From positions 124,001 through 188,000 of the forward strand of contig NZ_FYAS01000013.1 in NCBI RefSeq assembly GCF_900185715.1: a stretch of 64,000 nucleotides of DNA, given 5' to 3'. The notes beneath the pieces were generated by a model. The model did no database searches and was not told where the DNA came from. It saw nothing but the letters and a program-made list of their open reading frames with translations. The translations under genes and the position numbers were made by a program. Source of the DNA: Allobosea sp. CS1GBMeth4. Its GTDB lineage: Bacteria > Pseudomonadota > Alphaproteobacteria > Rhizobiales > Beijerinckiaceae. Shown here piece by piece: positions 54,454 to 63,573 of the stretch (within the stretch, counting starts at the first letter, position 1; each line of letters begins with the position of its first letter).

Positions 54454-54948
54454 TCAGCCGCGGCCGCCCCTGGCCGCCTTCGGCCAGCGCAGCGGCCAGG
54501 CGACGATGTGCTCGACGACCTCCTCCTCCGCGACTTCCTCCTCGCTGAGGTGGACCCGCCCCCGGACGGAGACCCCGGCCGTGACCACGGTCCGCGGATC
54601 GCCGGAGACGAGCGGATGCCACCAGGGCAGGTCCGCCCCCTCGTCGAGCAGCCGATAGGCGCAGGTCGGCGGCAGCCAGGACAAGCTGCGCACGGCTTCC
54701 GGCGTCAATGTGACGCAATCGGGCACCAGCTTCGAGCGGTCGGCATAGTCGCGACAGCGGCAGGTCGCGGCATCGAACAGCCGGCAGCCGATGTCGGTGG
54801 CGTGAATCCGGCCGGTATCCTCGTCCTCGAGCTTGATCAGGCAGCAGCGGCCGCAGCCGTCGCAGAGCGATTCCCACTCCGCCTGCGTCATCTCCTCGAG
54901 CGTCTTGACGCGCCAGAAGGGCGCATCATCGGTGTTCCGGTCGGCCAT
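54454..54948 (-). CDS. YcgN family cysteine-cluster protein
   Basis: A 164-residue cytoplasmic protein of the YcgN/UPF0260 family. Cysteines cluster in CDGCGRCC (29, 32, 35, 36) and [15 protein letters not shown] (55, 63, 65), with another in VPDCVTL, consistent with a bound zinc or Fe-S centre. [24 protein letters not shown] is the conserved C-terminal region. The function is unknown. It lies upstream of ppdK on the same strand, across a 168-nt gap. Confidence 0.9.
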   Translation of the reverse strand: MADRNTDDAPFWRVKTLEEMTQAEWESLCDGCGRCCLIKLEDEDTGRIHATDIGCRLFDAATCRCRDYADRSKLVPDCVTLTPEAVRSLSWLPPTCAYRLLDEGADLPWWHPLVSGDPRTVVTAGVSVRGRVHLSEEEVAEEEVVEHIVAWPLRWPKAARGGRG

Positions 54949-55083
54949 GGCCGCTTATGCACGGCGGGGGGGCGGTTCGCAATCGCAGGAGGCGCGAGCC
55001 GGCCTCGGCGAGAGACGGTCGGCAGCCGGCGGCATGCTCCGCGCGCGGCCGGAGGCAGCTGCGGCCGGCCGTCTTTACATGAA

Positions 55084-55112
55084 TTCTAATCTGTATTTAG
55101 AGGAGTTATAAT
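55084..55112 (+). promoter_or_regulatory. Candidate promoter in an AT-rich patch upstream of the uptake operon
   Basis: TATAAT (55107-55112) is a perfect -10 box, with TTCTAA (55084-55089) 17 nt upstream as a weak -35. The patch around it (55076-55125) is strikingly AT-rich. The ttctaat and tttagagg segments are loosely palindromic, which could be an iron-responsive Irr- or Fur-type site, but the match is too weak to name. The start of the binding-protein gene is 70 nt downstream. Confidence 0.5.
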
Positions 55113-55181
55113 CTAACAAAATTGACCGAATACTCGGATCGTCATAACGGAAGCACGATTTCCATTTTGACGAGACTTCCG

Positions 55182-56324
55182 ATGCTGAGCCGCCGACATC
55201 TGCTGCGCGCCCTTGCCGTCACCGCCGGCCTGGCCGTCACCGCCCTGCCCGCGCTGGCCGACAAGGTCACCGTCACCGACATCGTCGGACGCAAGGTCGA
55301 GGTCGAGGCGCCGGTCAGGCGGATCATCCTGGGCGAAGGCCGGCAGATGTATTTCGTCGGCGCGCTCGACAGGGAGGAGCCGTTCAAGCGCGTCGTCGGC
55401 TGGCGCGACGATCTCGGCAAGGCCGACCCGGAGACCTACCGGGCCTATGAGAAGCGCTATCCGCAGATCGCCAGGCTGCCGACCTTCGGCGGCATGAAGG
55501 AGGGCGCCTTCGACATCGAGCAGGCGATCGCGCTCAAGCCCGACGTGCTCTTCCTCAACATCGAGGCGAAGATCGCCAGCGACGAAGCCAAGCTGGTCGA
55601 CAAGCTCGCCGCGGTCGGCGTTCCGGTCGTCTATGTCGACTTCCGCGAGAAGCCGTTCGAGCACACCGAACCGTCCATGCGGCTGATCGGCAAGCTCTTC
55701 GGCAAGGAGCAGGTCGCCGAGGACTTCATCAGGTTCCGGGCCGAGCAGATCAAGATCGTCACCGATCGCCTCGCCGGCGCCAAGGACCTGAAGCGCCCGA
55801 TGGTCATGGTCGAGCGCGCCGGCGGCTTCTCCGACGATTGCTGCATGTCCTTCGGCGACGAGAATTTCGGCCGGATGGTGGCCTTCGCCGGCGGCCGGAA
55901 CCTGGCAACGCCGCTGATCCCGGGCACCTTCGGCACGGTCAACGCCGAGCGCATCATCGCCGACAATCCCGATGTGGTGATCGTCACCGGCAGCAGCTGG
56001 GACGCCTATGTGCCGGGCGGCGCCTGGGTCGGCCTCGGCAACGGCGCCGACATGACGGAAGCGCGCCGCAAGCTCGCCAATCTGATGAAGCGCCCCGCCT
56101 TCACCCAGACAGCGGCCGTGAAGAACGGCCGCGTCCACGGCATCTGGCACCAGTTCTACAACAGCCCCTACCAATTCGTGGCGATCCAGCAGATCGCGAA
56201 ATGGCTGCACCCGGAGCTGTTCAAGGACGTCGATCCGGACGCGACGATGAAGGCGCTGCACGAGCGCTTCCTGCCGCTGCCCTACGAGCCCGGTCTGTGG
56301 GTCTCGCTCGAGGCCGGCAAGTGA
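55182..56324 (+). CDS. Iron/siderophore-type ABC transporter substrate-binding protein
   Basis: A 380-residue periplasmic binding protein of the FecB/FhuD (TroA-like) fold. The signal peptide (SRRHLLRALAVTAGLAVTALPALA) carries an RR pair, so Tat export is possible. VTVTDIVGRKVEVEAPVRRIILGEG opens the mature protein, and FDIEQAIALKPDVLFLNI and NADNPDVV-type segments follow the family pattern. The start at 55182 is favoured because 20 upstream in-frame residues would precede the signal. The stop overlaps the permease GTG start. The ligand is unknown; iron, haem, cobalamin or a metallophore all fit. Confidence 0.9.
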   Translation: MLSRRHLLRALAVTAGLAVTALPALADKVTVTDIVGRKVEVEAPVRRIILGEGRQMYFVGALDREEPFKRVVGWRDDLGKADPETYRAYEKRYPQIARLPTFGGMKEGAFDIEQAIALKPDVLFLNIEAKIASDEAKLVDKLAAVGVPVVYVDFREKPFEHTEPSMRLIGKLFGKEQVAEDFIRFRAEQIKIVTDRLAGAKDLKRPMVMVERAGGFSDDCCMSFGDENFGRMVAFAGGRNLATPLIPGTFGTVNAERIIADNPDVVIVTGSSWDAYVPGGAWVGLGNGADMTEARRKLANLMKRPAFTQTAAVKNGRVHGIWHQFYNSPYQFVAIQQIAKWLHPELFKDVDPDATMKALHERFLPLPYEPGLWVSLEAGK

Positions 56325-57424
56325 GCCTTGCTCCCGCCAGCGCCGGGGAGATCGCGGCCCCGCAGGCGGAGGCGCCACCGGCCGTCTCCAGCGGGCGCGA
56401 GGCCTACCGGGCGCTGGCGCTGCGGCGCAAGCTGATCCTCGCCGGCTTCGCCGCCGTGCTGCTGGCCTGCCTCGTCGTCGACCTGATGCTCGGCCCGGCC
56501 CGGTACGGCGTGGCCGAGGTCGTCGACGCGCTGCTGTCGCCCTCGACCGCTCCGGCGGCGGTCAGGGTGGTGATCTGGGACATCCGCCTGCCGGTCGCGC
56601 TGATGGCGGTCGTCACGGGGGCGGCGCTCGCGATGGCCGGCGCGCAGATGCAGACGGTGCTGAACAACCCGCTCGCCAGCCCGTTCACGCTCGGCATCTC
56701 GGCGGCGGCGAGCTTCGGGGCGGCGCTGGCGCTGGTCTTCGGCGTCGCCATCCTGCCCCTCGCCATCGACTATATCGTGCCGCTCAACGCCTTCATCATG
56801 GCGATGGCCGCCTCGCTGCTGATCCATCTGCTCAGCCAGCGCCGCGGCGTGACCACCGAAACGGTGGTGCTGCTCGGGATCGCGCTGGTCTTCACCTTCA
56901 ATGCCCTGCTGGCGCTGCTGCAGTTCTTCGCCTCGGAGCAGGCGCTCGGCGCCGTCGTCTTCTGGATGATGGGCTCACTCACCAAGGCGAACTGGCACAA
57001 GCTCGCGATCACCTCGGCCGTGCTGCTCGTCTGCCTGCCGCTGTTCGCGCGCCGGGCCTGGGCGCTGACGACGCTCAGGCTCGGCGACGAGAAGGCGGCG
57101 AGCTTCGGCATCGACGTCAGGCGGCTGCGGCTCGAGACCATGCTGCTCGTCGCCCTGCTCGCGGCGGTGCCGGTCGCCTTCGTCGGCACGATCGGCTTCA
57201 TCGGGCTGGTCGGCCCGCACATCGCCCGCATGGTGATCGGCGAGGACCAGCGCTTCTTCCTGCCGGCCTCGGCGCTGGCGGGCGCGGCGCTGCTCTCGGC
57301 CTCCTCCGTGGTCAGCAAGTCGCTGATCCCGGGGCTGATCTTCCCGATCAGCATCGTCACCGCGCTGGTCGGCGTGCCCTTCTTCTTCAGCCTGATCCTG
57401 ACCAACAGGAGGCGCTCTTGGTGA
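56321..57424 (+). CDS. FecCD-type ABC transporter permease
   Basis: A 367-residue membrane protein of the BtuC/FecCD family with about ten helices. Landmarks are LRLPVALMAVVTGAALAMAGAQMQTVLNNPLASPFTLGISAAASFGAAL, the GAVVFWMMGSLTKANW segment, and the ATPase-coupling loop GTIGFIGLVGPHIARMVIGEDQR. GTG 56321 overlaps the upstream stop (GTGA). A Pro/Ala-rich cytoplasmic tail of about 30 residues precedes the first helix. It forms the channel of the uptake system with the flanking genes. Confidence 0.93.
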   Translation: MSLAPASAGEIAAPQAEAPPAVSSGREAYRALALRRKLILAGFAAVLLACLVVDLMLGPARYGVAEVVDALLSPSTAPAAVRVVIWDIRLPVALMAVVTGAALAMAGAQMQTVLNNPLASPFTLGISAAASFGAALALVFGVAILPLAIDYIVPLNAFIMAMAASLLIHLLSQRRGVTTETVVLLGIALVFTFNALLALLQFFASEQALGAVVFWMMGSLTKANWHKLAITSAVLLVCLPLFARRAWALTTLRLGDEKAASFGIDVRRLRLETMLLVALLAAVPVAFVGTIGFIGLVGPHIARMVIGEDQRFFLPASALAGAALLSASSVVSKSLIPGLIFPISIVTALVGVPFFFSLILTNRRRSW

Positions 57425-58206
57425 AGCGCCTGACGCTCAGCGACGTCGGTGTCGCCTATGGCAAGCGCCAGATCCTCTCGGGGATCACGACCCCCACGAT
57501 GAGGGGCGGCGAGATCGTCGCCGTGATCGGCCCGAACGCCGCCGGCAAGTCGAGCCTGTTCCGCCGCATCGCCGGGCTGATCGCGGGCGCGGGCTCGGTC
57601 GATGTCGCGAGCGCGACCGGCAGGGCGCCCTGCTATTTGCCGCAGGACACGGCGGTGAATGCAGTGCTGACCGTCTATGAATCGATCCTGCTCGCGCGCA
57701 AGCAGGGCGGCTCCTGGGGCGTCGGCGACGACGAGCTCGCCGCCATCGACGAGGCCCTGCACGCGCTCGACATCGCCGATCTCGCCTTCCGCGGCCTCGG
57801 CGAGCTCTCGGGCGGCCAGCGCCAGCTCGTCTCGATCGCCCAGACGCTGGTGCGCCGGCCGGAGATCATGCTGCTCGACGAACCGACCAGCGCGCTCGAC
57901 CTGCACCGCCAGTTCGAGGTGCTCAGCCTCGTCGCGCGGCTGGCGCGCGAGCGGCAGATCTGCGTGCTGATCGCGATCCACGACCTCAACCAGGCCCTGC
58001 GCATCGCCGACAAGGTGATGGTGCTGGCCCAGGGGCGGCTCGCCGCCTTCGGCGCGCCGCGCGAGATCATCACGCCCGCTTTGCTCGAGCAGGTCTACGG
58101 CGTTGTCGCGCGGGTCGAAACCGGCGAAGGCAGCACGCCCTTCGTCGTCGTCCATGGCTCGGCCCGCCGCAGGACGCATGGCGAGCCGCAATTCGCCTCG
58201 GCCTGA
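57421..58206 (+). CDS. ABC transporter ATP-binding protein (FecE/FepC type)
   Basis: A 261-residue ATPase. It has Walker A GPNAAGKSS near residue 37, signature LSGGQRQL, Walker B IMLLDEPTSALD and the H-loop IHDLNQAL. Start choice is GTG 57421, overlapping the permease stop, or TTG 57418; both follow an aggagg site. It energises the uptake system. The C-terminal 25 residues extend past the usual domain. The methyltransferase follows after 42 nt. Confidence 0.94.
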   Translation: MKRLTLSDVGVAYGKRQILSGITTPTMRGGEIVAVIGPNAAGKSSLFRRIAGLIAGAGSVDVASATGRAPCYLPQDTAVNAVLTVYESILLARKQGGSWGVGDDELAAIDEALHALDIADLAFRGLGELSGGQRQLVSIAQTLVRRPEIMLLDEPTSALDLHRQFEVLSLVARLARERQICVLIAIHDLNQALRIADKVMVLAQGRLAAFGAPREIITPALLEQVYGVVARVETGEGSTPFVVVHGSARRRTHGEPQFASA

Positions 58207-58248
58207 CCGGCCGCCAACCCCATTCGATCGCGCACAGCAGACCGCACC

Positions 58249-59031
58249 ATGTCAGACAGCAGCCTTTCTCCCGCCGGCGCCAACTACTCCCTCAAGGAGG
58301 AGATCCGCGCCTACTGGTCCGGCCGGGCCGCGAGCTTCGACCAGCAGGTCGGCCATGCCATCAAGTCGGACGCCGAGCTCGCCGCCTTCCAGTCGCTGCT
58401 GCGCCAATCCTTCGGCGCGCAGCCCCGCCAGGTGCTCGACCTCGCCTGCGGCACCGGCGAGATCACCCGCGCCCTGCTCTCGCTCGGGCACGAGGTCACG
58501 GCGATCGATTTCTCCGAGGAGATGCTCGCGCGTGCCCGGGCCAAGCATGGCGACAGAGCCCGCATCCTGGCGGGCGACGCCGAGCGCCTGCTGGACGACG
58601 ACGAGACTTACGACGCGCTCGTGACCCGCCACCTGGTCTGGACGCTGACCGACCCCGAGGCTGCCTTCGCCGAATGGTTCCGGGTGCTCCGGCCCGGCGG
58701 CAAGCTGCTGGTGATCGACGGCGACTGGATCAACCGCTCCTGGCTGCAGCAAATGCTCAACCGGGCCGCGACCTTCCTGCGCGAGCGCGCCGGCGCCGCC
58801 CCGCACGGCGCCGATCGCGAGGCCTTCGAGTCGATCACCAGGCGGTTCTTCTTCCGCGACGGGCTGAGCTTCGAACGGCTCGGCGCGATGCTGCGTCAGG
58901 CCGGCTTTGCCCGGATCGAGCCGGCTGACTATGCCCAGGTGGTCCGGGCCCAGCAGCGCAACGCCGCCCTGCACGACGCGCTCCGACTCGCCTCCTCGAC
59001 CCGCTTCGCCCTGCTCGCGAGCAAGGGCTGA
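58249..59031 (+). CDS. SAM-dependent methyltransferase linked to the uptake operon
   Basis: A 260-residue class I methyltransferase. VLDLACGTGEITRAL (about 63-77) is motif I, VTAIDFSEEMLARARAKHG follows as motif II, and RVLRPGGKLLVIDGDW is the post-II loop. The N-terminus LKEEIRAYWSGRAASFDQ resembles UbiE/BioC-like enzymes. It is the fourth gene in an otherwise ordinary FecBCD-type operon, same strand, 42-nt gap. It may modify the imported ligand, for instance a corrinoid, metalloid or metallophore; this is inferred only from position. Confidence 0.88.
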   Translation: MSDSSLSPAGANYSLKEEIRAYWSGRAASFDQQVGHAIKSDAELAAFQSLLRQSFGAQPRQVLDLACGTGEITRALLSLGHEVTAIDFSEEMLARARAKHGDRARILAGDAERLLDDDETYDALVTRHLVWTLTDPEAAFAEWFRVLRPGGKLLVIDGDWINRSWLQQMLNRAATFLRERAGAAPHGADREAFESITRRFFFRDGLSFERLGAMLRQAGFARIEPADYAQVVRAQQRNAALHDALRLASSTRFALLASKG

Positions 59032-59189
59032 CGGCGGCGCCGGACGAGACTCTTCCCTTCGTCCACAACCGCCTCTTCCGTTGCCGGCCCGGAGGCCTTA
59101 TCTCCTGAGATCGGGTCGGGCGTTCGCCGGCCGGTCCGCGAGGCCGCGGGCGCGCGCCGCCGGCATGCTCAGGGTGGCCGAACATCGTG

Positions 59190-61403
59190 ATGGAGTTCAG
59201 GAAGGCACGCTGGACGACCCGCCTGAAGCGCCTCGCGCTGAGCGTCGATTCATGGATCGACGCCTCGCTCTATGCGGCGGGCCATCGCGCCGGCGAGATC
59301 TATGAACGCATCCGCAGCGCCACCGACAAGCTGACGGTCGGCGGGCCGAAGCGCCTCGCCGCCGAGTTCGCCAGCGAAGGGCTGAACGTCGGCATCGCCG
59401 GCGCGATCGTCATGCTGATGCTGGCGATCCCCGCCTTCCGGGAGGGGCGCGAGGAGGCGCTGAAGCATCAGGTCTTCGCCGTCACCTTCCTCGACCGCTA
59501 CGGCTCCGAGATCGGGCATCGCGGCGCCCGCCACGACGATTCGCTCAAGCTCGAGGAATTCCCGGACCACCTGCTCAAGGCGGTTCTGGCGACCGAAGAT
59601 CGGCGCTTCTACGACCATTTCGGCATCGACGTCTTCGGCACCTTCCGGGCGCTGACCGTGAACGCCCGCGCCTCCGGCGTGGTCCAGGGCGGCTCGTCCC
59701 TGACGCAGCAGCTGGCGAAGAACCTGTTCCTCAGCAACGAACGCTCGCTCGACCGCAAGATCAAGGAAGCGTTCCTCTCGCTCTGGCTGGAATACCGGCT
59801 GACCAAGAACGAGATCCTCAAGCTCTATCTCGACCGCGCCTATATGGGCGGCGGCACCTTCGGCGTCGCGGCGGCGGCCGAGTACTATTTCGGGAAATCG
59901 GTGAAGGACGTGTCGCTGGCCGAGGCGGCGATGCTGGCCGGCCTGTTCAAGGCGCCGACCAAGTTCGCCCCGCACGTCAACCTGCCGGCGGCGCGCGCCC
60001 GCGCCAACGACGTGCTGAACGCCATGGTCGATGCCGGCTTCATGACGGCCGGCCAGGTCGATTCCGCCAAGCGCAATCCGGCGACGCCGATCGATCGCCG
60101 GCGCGATTCCAGCCCAGACTACTATCTCGACTGGGCCTTCGACGAGATCCGCAAGCTCGCCGAGGACGGCAAGCTCGGGCCGGAGCGCGTGCTGACGGTG
60201 AAGACGCCGCATGACCCCGCGATCCAGAAGCGCGCCGACGAGGCGGTCGAGGCGGTCCTGCGCCAGCACGGACCGGCCTATCGCGCGCGGCAGGCGGCGG
60301 CGGTGGTCATGGACCCCGACGGGGCGGTGCGCGCCATCGTCGGCGGCCGGGACTATGGCGCGAGCCAGTTCAACCGGGCGACGGCGAGCCTGCGCCAGCC
60401 CGGCTCCTCCTTCAAGCCTTACGTCTATGCGGCGGCGATGAGCGCCGGGCTCTACAAGCCGACGACGATCGTCACCGACAGGCCGGTCTGCATCGGCAAC
60501 TGGTGCCCGAACAATTACGGGCGCTCCTATGCCGGCTCGATGCCGCTGACGGTTGCGCTCGCCAAGTCGATCAACACGATCCCGGTGCAGATGTCGATCG
60601 CGATCGGCCGGGCGACCGGCGAGACCCACGAGGCCCGCGCCGCGCGCATCGGCCGGATGAAGATCGTCGAGACCTGCCGCGCGATGGGTCTGACCACGCC
60701 TCTGGTCGACACGGTCTCGCTGCCGATCGGCGCCGCCGAGGTGACCGTGATCGACCAGGCTGCCGGCTATGCCGTCTTCGCCAATGGCGGCAGGCGGGCC
60801 AGGCCCTATGCCGCCTTCGACATCCGCAACTCGGCCGGCGAGGAGATCTACCGCCACGACCGTGACGAGCCGGCCCCCGAGCAGGTGCTGAGCACGCAGG
60901 TCGCCCTCGAGATGAACCAGATGCTGTCGACCGTGCCGACCGCCGGCACCGGCCGGCGCGCCGCGCTCGACGGCGTCGTCAGCGCCGGCAAGACCGGCAC
61001 CACCAACGGTTACAAGGACGCCTGGTATGTCGGCTATACCGGCAATCTCGTCGGGGCGATCTGGTTCGGCAACGACGATTCCTCGGAGACCAACAACATG
61101 ACCGGCGGCTCGCTGCCGGCGATGACCTGGAAGGAGATCATGTCCTTCGCCCATCAGGGCATCGAGCTCAAGCCGATCCCGGGCGTGGCGCCGCAGCCGG
61201 GTGACGCCAGGACGGTCGTGGCGAAGGCCTCCGGCCCCGCCACGGTGGCGAGCGCCGGCGCCGGCCATATGCCGCGGCGCTCCTTCGAGGTGCTCTCCGC
61301 CGTCGGCGCGATGTTCAGGGCGGTCGAAGCGCCGCGGTCCGCACGGGCCTCGGCCCAGGCCGGGATCCGCGAGGCCGCGACCGGCCTGTCCGCTCTTCGC
61401 TAG
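59190..61403 (+). CDS. mrcA: Penicillin-binding protein 1A family transglycosylase/transpeptidase
   Basis: A 737-residue bifunctional peptidoglycan synthase. One membrane helix is at about 67-83. The GT51 glycosyltransferase domain has the catalytic glutamate in EDRRFYDHFG (136-145), QGGSSLTQQLAKN and the KEAFLSLWLEYRLTKNEILKLYLD region. The transpeptidase domain has the nucleophile serine in SSFKPY, SIN as the second motif and KTGTT as the third. The N-terminal cytoplasmic part (about 65 residues) is longer than in E. coli PBP1a. GTG 59187 is an alternative start. It is shorter than E. coli PBP1a (850) and lacks an obvious ODD domain, so it may be a PBP1C- or MrcA-type variant. Confidence 0.92.
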   Translation: MEFRKARWTTRLKRLALSVDSWIDASLYAAGHRAGEIYERIRSATDKLTVGGPKRLAAEFASEGLNVGIAGAIVMLMLAIPAFREGREEALKHQVFAVTFLDRYGSEIGHRGARHDDSLKLEEFPDHLLKAVLATEDRRFYDHFGIDVFGTFRALTVNARASGVVQGGSSLTQQLAKNLFLSNERSLDRKIKEAFLSLWLEYRLTKNEILKLYLDRAYMGGGTFGVAAAAEYYFGKSVKDVSLAEAAMLAGLFKAPTKFAPHVNLPAARARANDVLNAMVDAGFMTAGQVDSAKRNPATPIDRRRDSSPDYYLDWAFDEIRKLAEDGKLGPERVLTVKTPHDPAIQKRADEAVEAVLRQHGPAYRARQAAAVVMDPDGAVRAIVGGRDYGASQFNRATASLRQPGSSFKPYVYAAAMSAGLYKPTTIVTDRPVCIGNWCPNNYGRSYAGSMPLTVALAKSINTIPVQMSIAIGRATGETHEARAARIGRMKIVETCRAMGLTTPLVDTVSLPIGAAEVTVIDQAAGYAVFANGGRRARPYAAFDIRNSAGEEIYRHDRDEPAPEQVLSTQVALEMNQMLSTVPTAGTGRRAALDGVVSAGKTGTTNGYKDAWYVGYTGNLVGAIWFGNDDSSETNNMTGGSLPAMTWKEIMSFAHQGIELKPIPGVAPQPGDARTVVAKASGPATVASAGAGHMPRRSFEVLSAVGAMFRAVEAPRSARASAQAGIREAATGLSALR

Positions 61404-61432
61404 GCACCGCCGATGCAGCTCGAAGCCGTCCC

Positions 61433-62008
61433 ATGCGCGCCCTCCCGCTGGCCTATGTGATCGCGCTCGGCGCCGGCCTCGGCCTCGCCTCGGCGCATTA
61501 TGCCGTGGCCGAGCGGCCCTGGTTCGGCCGCGCCCAGATCGGAGCCTGGACGACCTGGCCGAAGAGCGGAGCGCGCGACATCGACCCCTATATGCGGGCC
61601 TATCTGGCACGCGGCGTCCACCTGCCGCTCGGCGCCGGCGAAGGCCTGGAACTCGTCGCCGAGCAGGACGAGGGCGGCCGGGGCCTCGATGCGCGCTGCC
61701 GCTATCGCGTCAGCGGAGCGACACCTCCGGCACGGGGCTGGTCTCTCGGAATCACCGATCCCGCGGCGCGGCCGCTGGCGCTCGCGGTCGAGCGCACGAG
61801 CTTCACCGACGCCGAGATCGTCCGCGGCGAGCGGGGCGAGATGCGCATCGTCCTGGCGACGACGCCGGAAGCCGGCAACTGGCTGCCCCTGCCGGCGGGC
61901 GGGCGTTTCCAGATCCGGCTGCGGCTCTACGACGCGCCGATATCGAGCCATGCCGGCGAGCTCAGGCCCGACGCCCTGCCCCGGATCGCCCGGATCGACT
62001 GCCGATGA
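61433..62008 (+). CDS. DUF1214 domain-containing exported protein
   Basis: A 191-residue protein with an N-terminal signal or anchor (LAYVIALGAGLGLASAHYAV, residues 6-25). The C-terminal part matches DUF1214: RGWSLGITDPAARPLAL, the region AEIVRGERGEMRIVLA, and NWLPLPAGGRFQIRLRLY. DUF1214 and DUF1254 proteins are usually encoded together and have no known enzymatic role. The next gene starts within its last codons (ATGAG overlap), so they are coupled. It begins 29 nt after the PBP gene. Confidence 0.85.
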   Translation: MRALPLAYVIALGAGLGLASAHYAVAERPWFGRAQIGAWTTWPKSGARDIDPYMRAYLARGVHLPLGAGEGLELVAEQDEGGRGLDARCRYRVSGATPPARGWSLGITDPAARPLALAVERTSFTDAEIVRGERGEMRIVLATTPEAGNWLPLPAGGRFQIRLRLYDAPISSHAGELRPDALPRIARIDCR

Positions 62009-62637
62009 GCGTGGCCGACGAGACCGGCGTGACGCCGGCGGCGAACCGGCCGCGACCGCGCCGCTGGCTGGCGCGGCTGGGGAGCGGCCTGCTGCGCTTC
62101 GCGCTGCTGACGCTGGCGGGCCTGCTGCTCGCCGGCATCGTCCACATCGTCACGGTGCTCCGTGTCCCTCTCCTGGCCACGCGCGATGCGGCGGCCGTCT
62201 ATGCCGCCCTCGGCATGAACGGCCATGCCGAGCTGGTGACACCGCCGCCGGCCGGGCTGCCGGCGATGCTCGACGCCGATCCCAACAGCGTCGCCGCGGT
62301 CTGCAGCTACGACCTTGCGGCCGGACCGCTGCGGGTGGTGGCGCGGACCGGGTCGTTGCCGCTCGGCCTCACCGTCCATCGCCGCGGCGGCGGCATCGCC
62401 TACGCGATCACCGACCGGGCGGCGATCCGCGGCGTCCTCGAATTCGTGCTGATGACGCAGGAACAGCTCGACGAGCGGCTGGCGAACGACGAGGAGGGCG
62501 AGACCGCGCGGGAGCTGCGGGTCGTCTCTCCCTCGCCGCATGGGCTCGTCGTCGCGCGGGTGGTGGTCCGGCGCGCCTTCGACCGGGGCGAGGCGGAGGC
62601 GCTCGCGACCGGAGTCGCCTGCGGCCTGGCGGATTAA
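62005..62637 (+). CDS. DUF1254-like membrane protein
   Basis: A 210-residue protein with one N-terminal membrane helix (FALLTLAGLLLAGIVHIVTVL, about 32-52) and a periplasmic domain of about 155 residues. Its ATG overlaps the DUF1214 stop. The family name is assigned by this pairing and the VPLLATRDAAAVYAALG segment rather than a firm motif. One cysteine pair (VCSYDL and VACGLAD) could form a disulfide. Function unknown. Confidence 0.7.
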   Translation: MSVADETGVTPAANRPRPRRWLARLGSGLLRFALLTLAGLLLAGIVHIVTVLRVPLLATRDAAAVYAALGMNGHAELVTPPPAGLPAMLDADPNSVAAVCSYDLAAGPLRVVARTGSLPLGLTVHRRGGGIAYAITDRAAIRGVLEFVLMTQEQLDERLANDEEGETARELRVVSPSPHGLVVARVVVRRAFDRGEAEALATGVACGLAD

Positions 62638-62702
62638 AACACCTCCCTGCCATCCACGCGCCGCCGCCCATCCGGCGCGGCACGTCGCAGAGAGCCTGCC
62701 CT

Positions 62703-63500
62703 CTAACCCTTGTAGACGACCGGGCCGCGCGTCGCCGGCGCGCCCTCGCCTCTCCTGCCGAAGACGCCGATCAGGGGCAGATCGCAGGCCGGCCCCGCGT
62801 CGCTTTCCAGGGCCATGATCGCCCGCTCGGCCCTGATCGCTTCGCGCGAGGGCATTTCGACGACGAGATTGTCGAGCGAATAGCGATAGCTCTTCAGCCG
62901 GAAGCGCGCCCGCTCGCACACCCAGAGCATCAGCCCCTCGTTCTCGACGACCCGGTCATAGGCCGGGTCGCGCTGTTCGGGCGGCACGAGCTGCGAAGCG
63001 TCGAGCGCGCGCAGGCGGGCGCGGTCGGCATTGATGACCCGCAAGGCATTGGCCCGGAACTCGCGCAGCAGCAGCCGGTCGCCATTGGCGTCCTCGCTCA
63101 GCCGGTTGTAGCGCGACGCCTGCGAGGCGAAGGAACCCGAGGTCAGGGCGCGATGATAGGCGGCGATGTCGCCCGCCTGCCCTTCGGTGGGCAGGATGCG
63201 GGAATGAGCGAGCTTGGCGAGCTCCCGGTCGACATCGCTGCGCTCGTGCGCCGGCAGGACCAGACGCCAGGCGCGCGCCCGCAGCCGCTCCTCGTCATCG
63301 GTCAGGTGGAACCAGGAGGCTGCGTCTCCGCCGAAGCGGGCAGCCCATTCGCCGAGCGCCGGCGCGATCTGGTCGGCGAAGATGTTGGGCCGCGGACGGC
63401 CGAGATCGCCGGTGGTCGAGCAGCCGGCGAGCGCGAGGCAGGACAACGCTGCGGCCAGGATGGAACGGGATACGACGAGATGGCGGCCGGCTTTTCGCAT
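62703..63500 (-). CDS. Lipoprotein of unknown function
   Basis: A 265-residue protein with a lipoprotein signal: LALAGC places the acylated cysteine at residue 27. The mature part is helical and charged (DDEERLRARAWRLVLPAHERSDVDRELAKLAHSR) with two later cysteines (WVCERARF and GPACDLPL). No catalytic motif is visible and I do not recognise the family. It converges on the DUF1254-like gene. It is probably anchored in the outer or inner membrane facing the periplasm. Confidence 0.82.
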   Translation of the reverse strand: MRKAGRHLVVSRSILAAALSCLALAGCSTTGDLGRPRPNIFADQIAPALGEWAARFGGDAASWFHLTDDEERLRARAWRLVLPAHERSDVDRELAKLAHSRILPTEGQAGDIAAYHRALTSGSFASQASRYNRLSEDANGDRLLLREFRANALRVINADRARLRALDASQLVPPEQRDPAYDRVVENEGLMLWVCERARFRLKSYRYSLDNLVVEMPSREAIRAERAIMALESDAGPACDLPLIGVFGRRGEGAPATRGPVVYKG

Positions 63501-63573
63501 GAAACCCGCTCAGACTCCCAAAGCTCGGCCACCGTCGCGAGGCGGATCGCTCCGCTGGCGGCGCGAGGCGCCT

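Noticed and set aside
51574..55089. 1171-codon open frame antisense to ppdK and the YcgN gene
   Set aside because: Same reason: it spans several real genes and gaps, with biased composition and no recognisable domain.
59250..61610. 786-codon open frame antisense to the PBP gene
   Set aside because: Shadow of the PBP1A-type gene, whose catalytic motifs are clear on the other strand.
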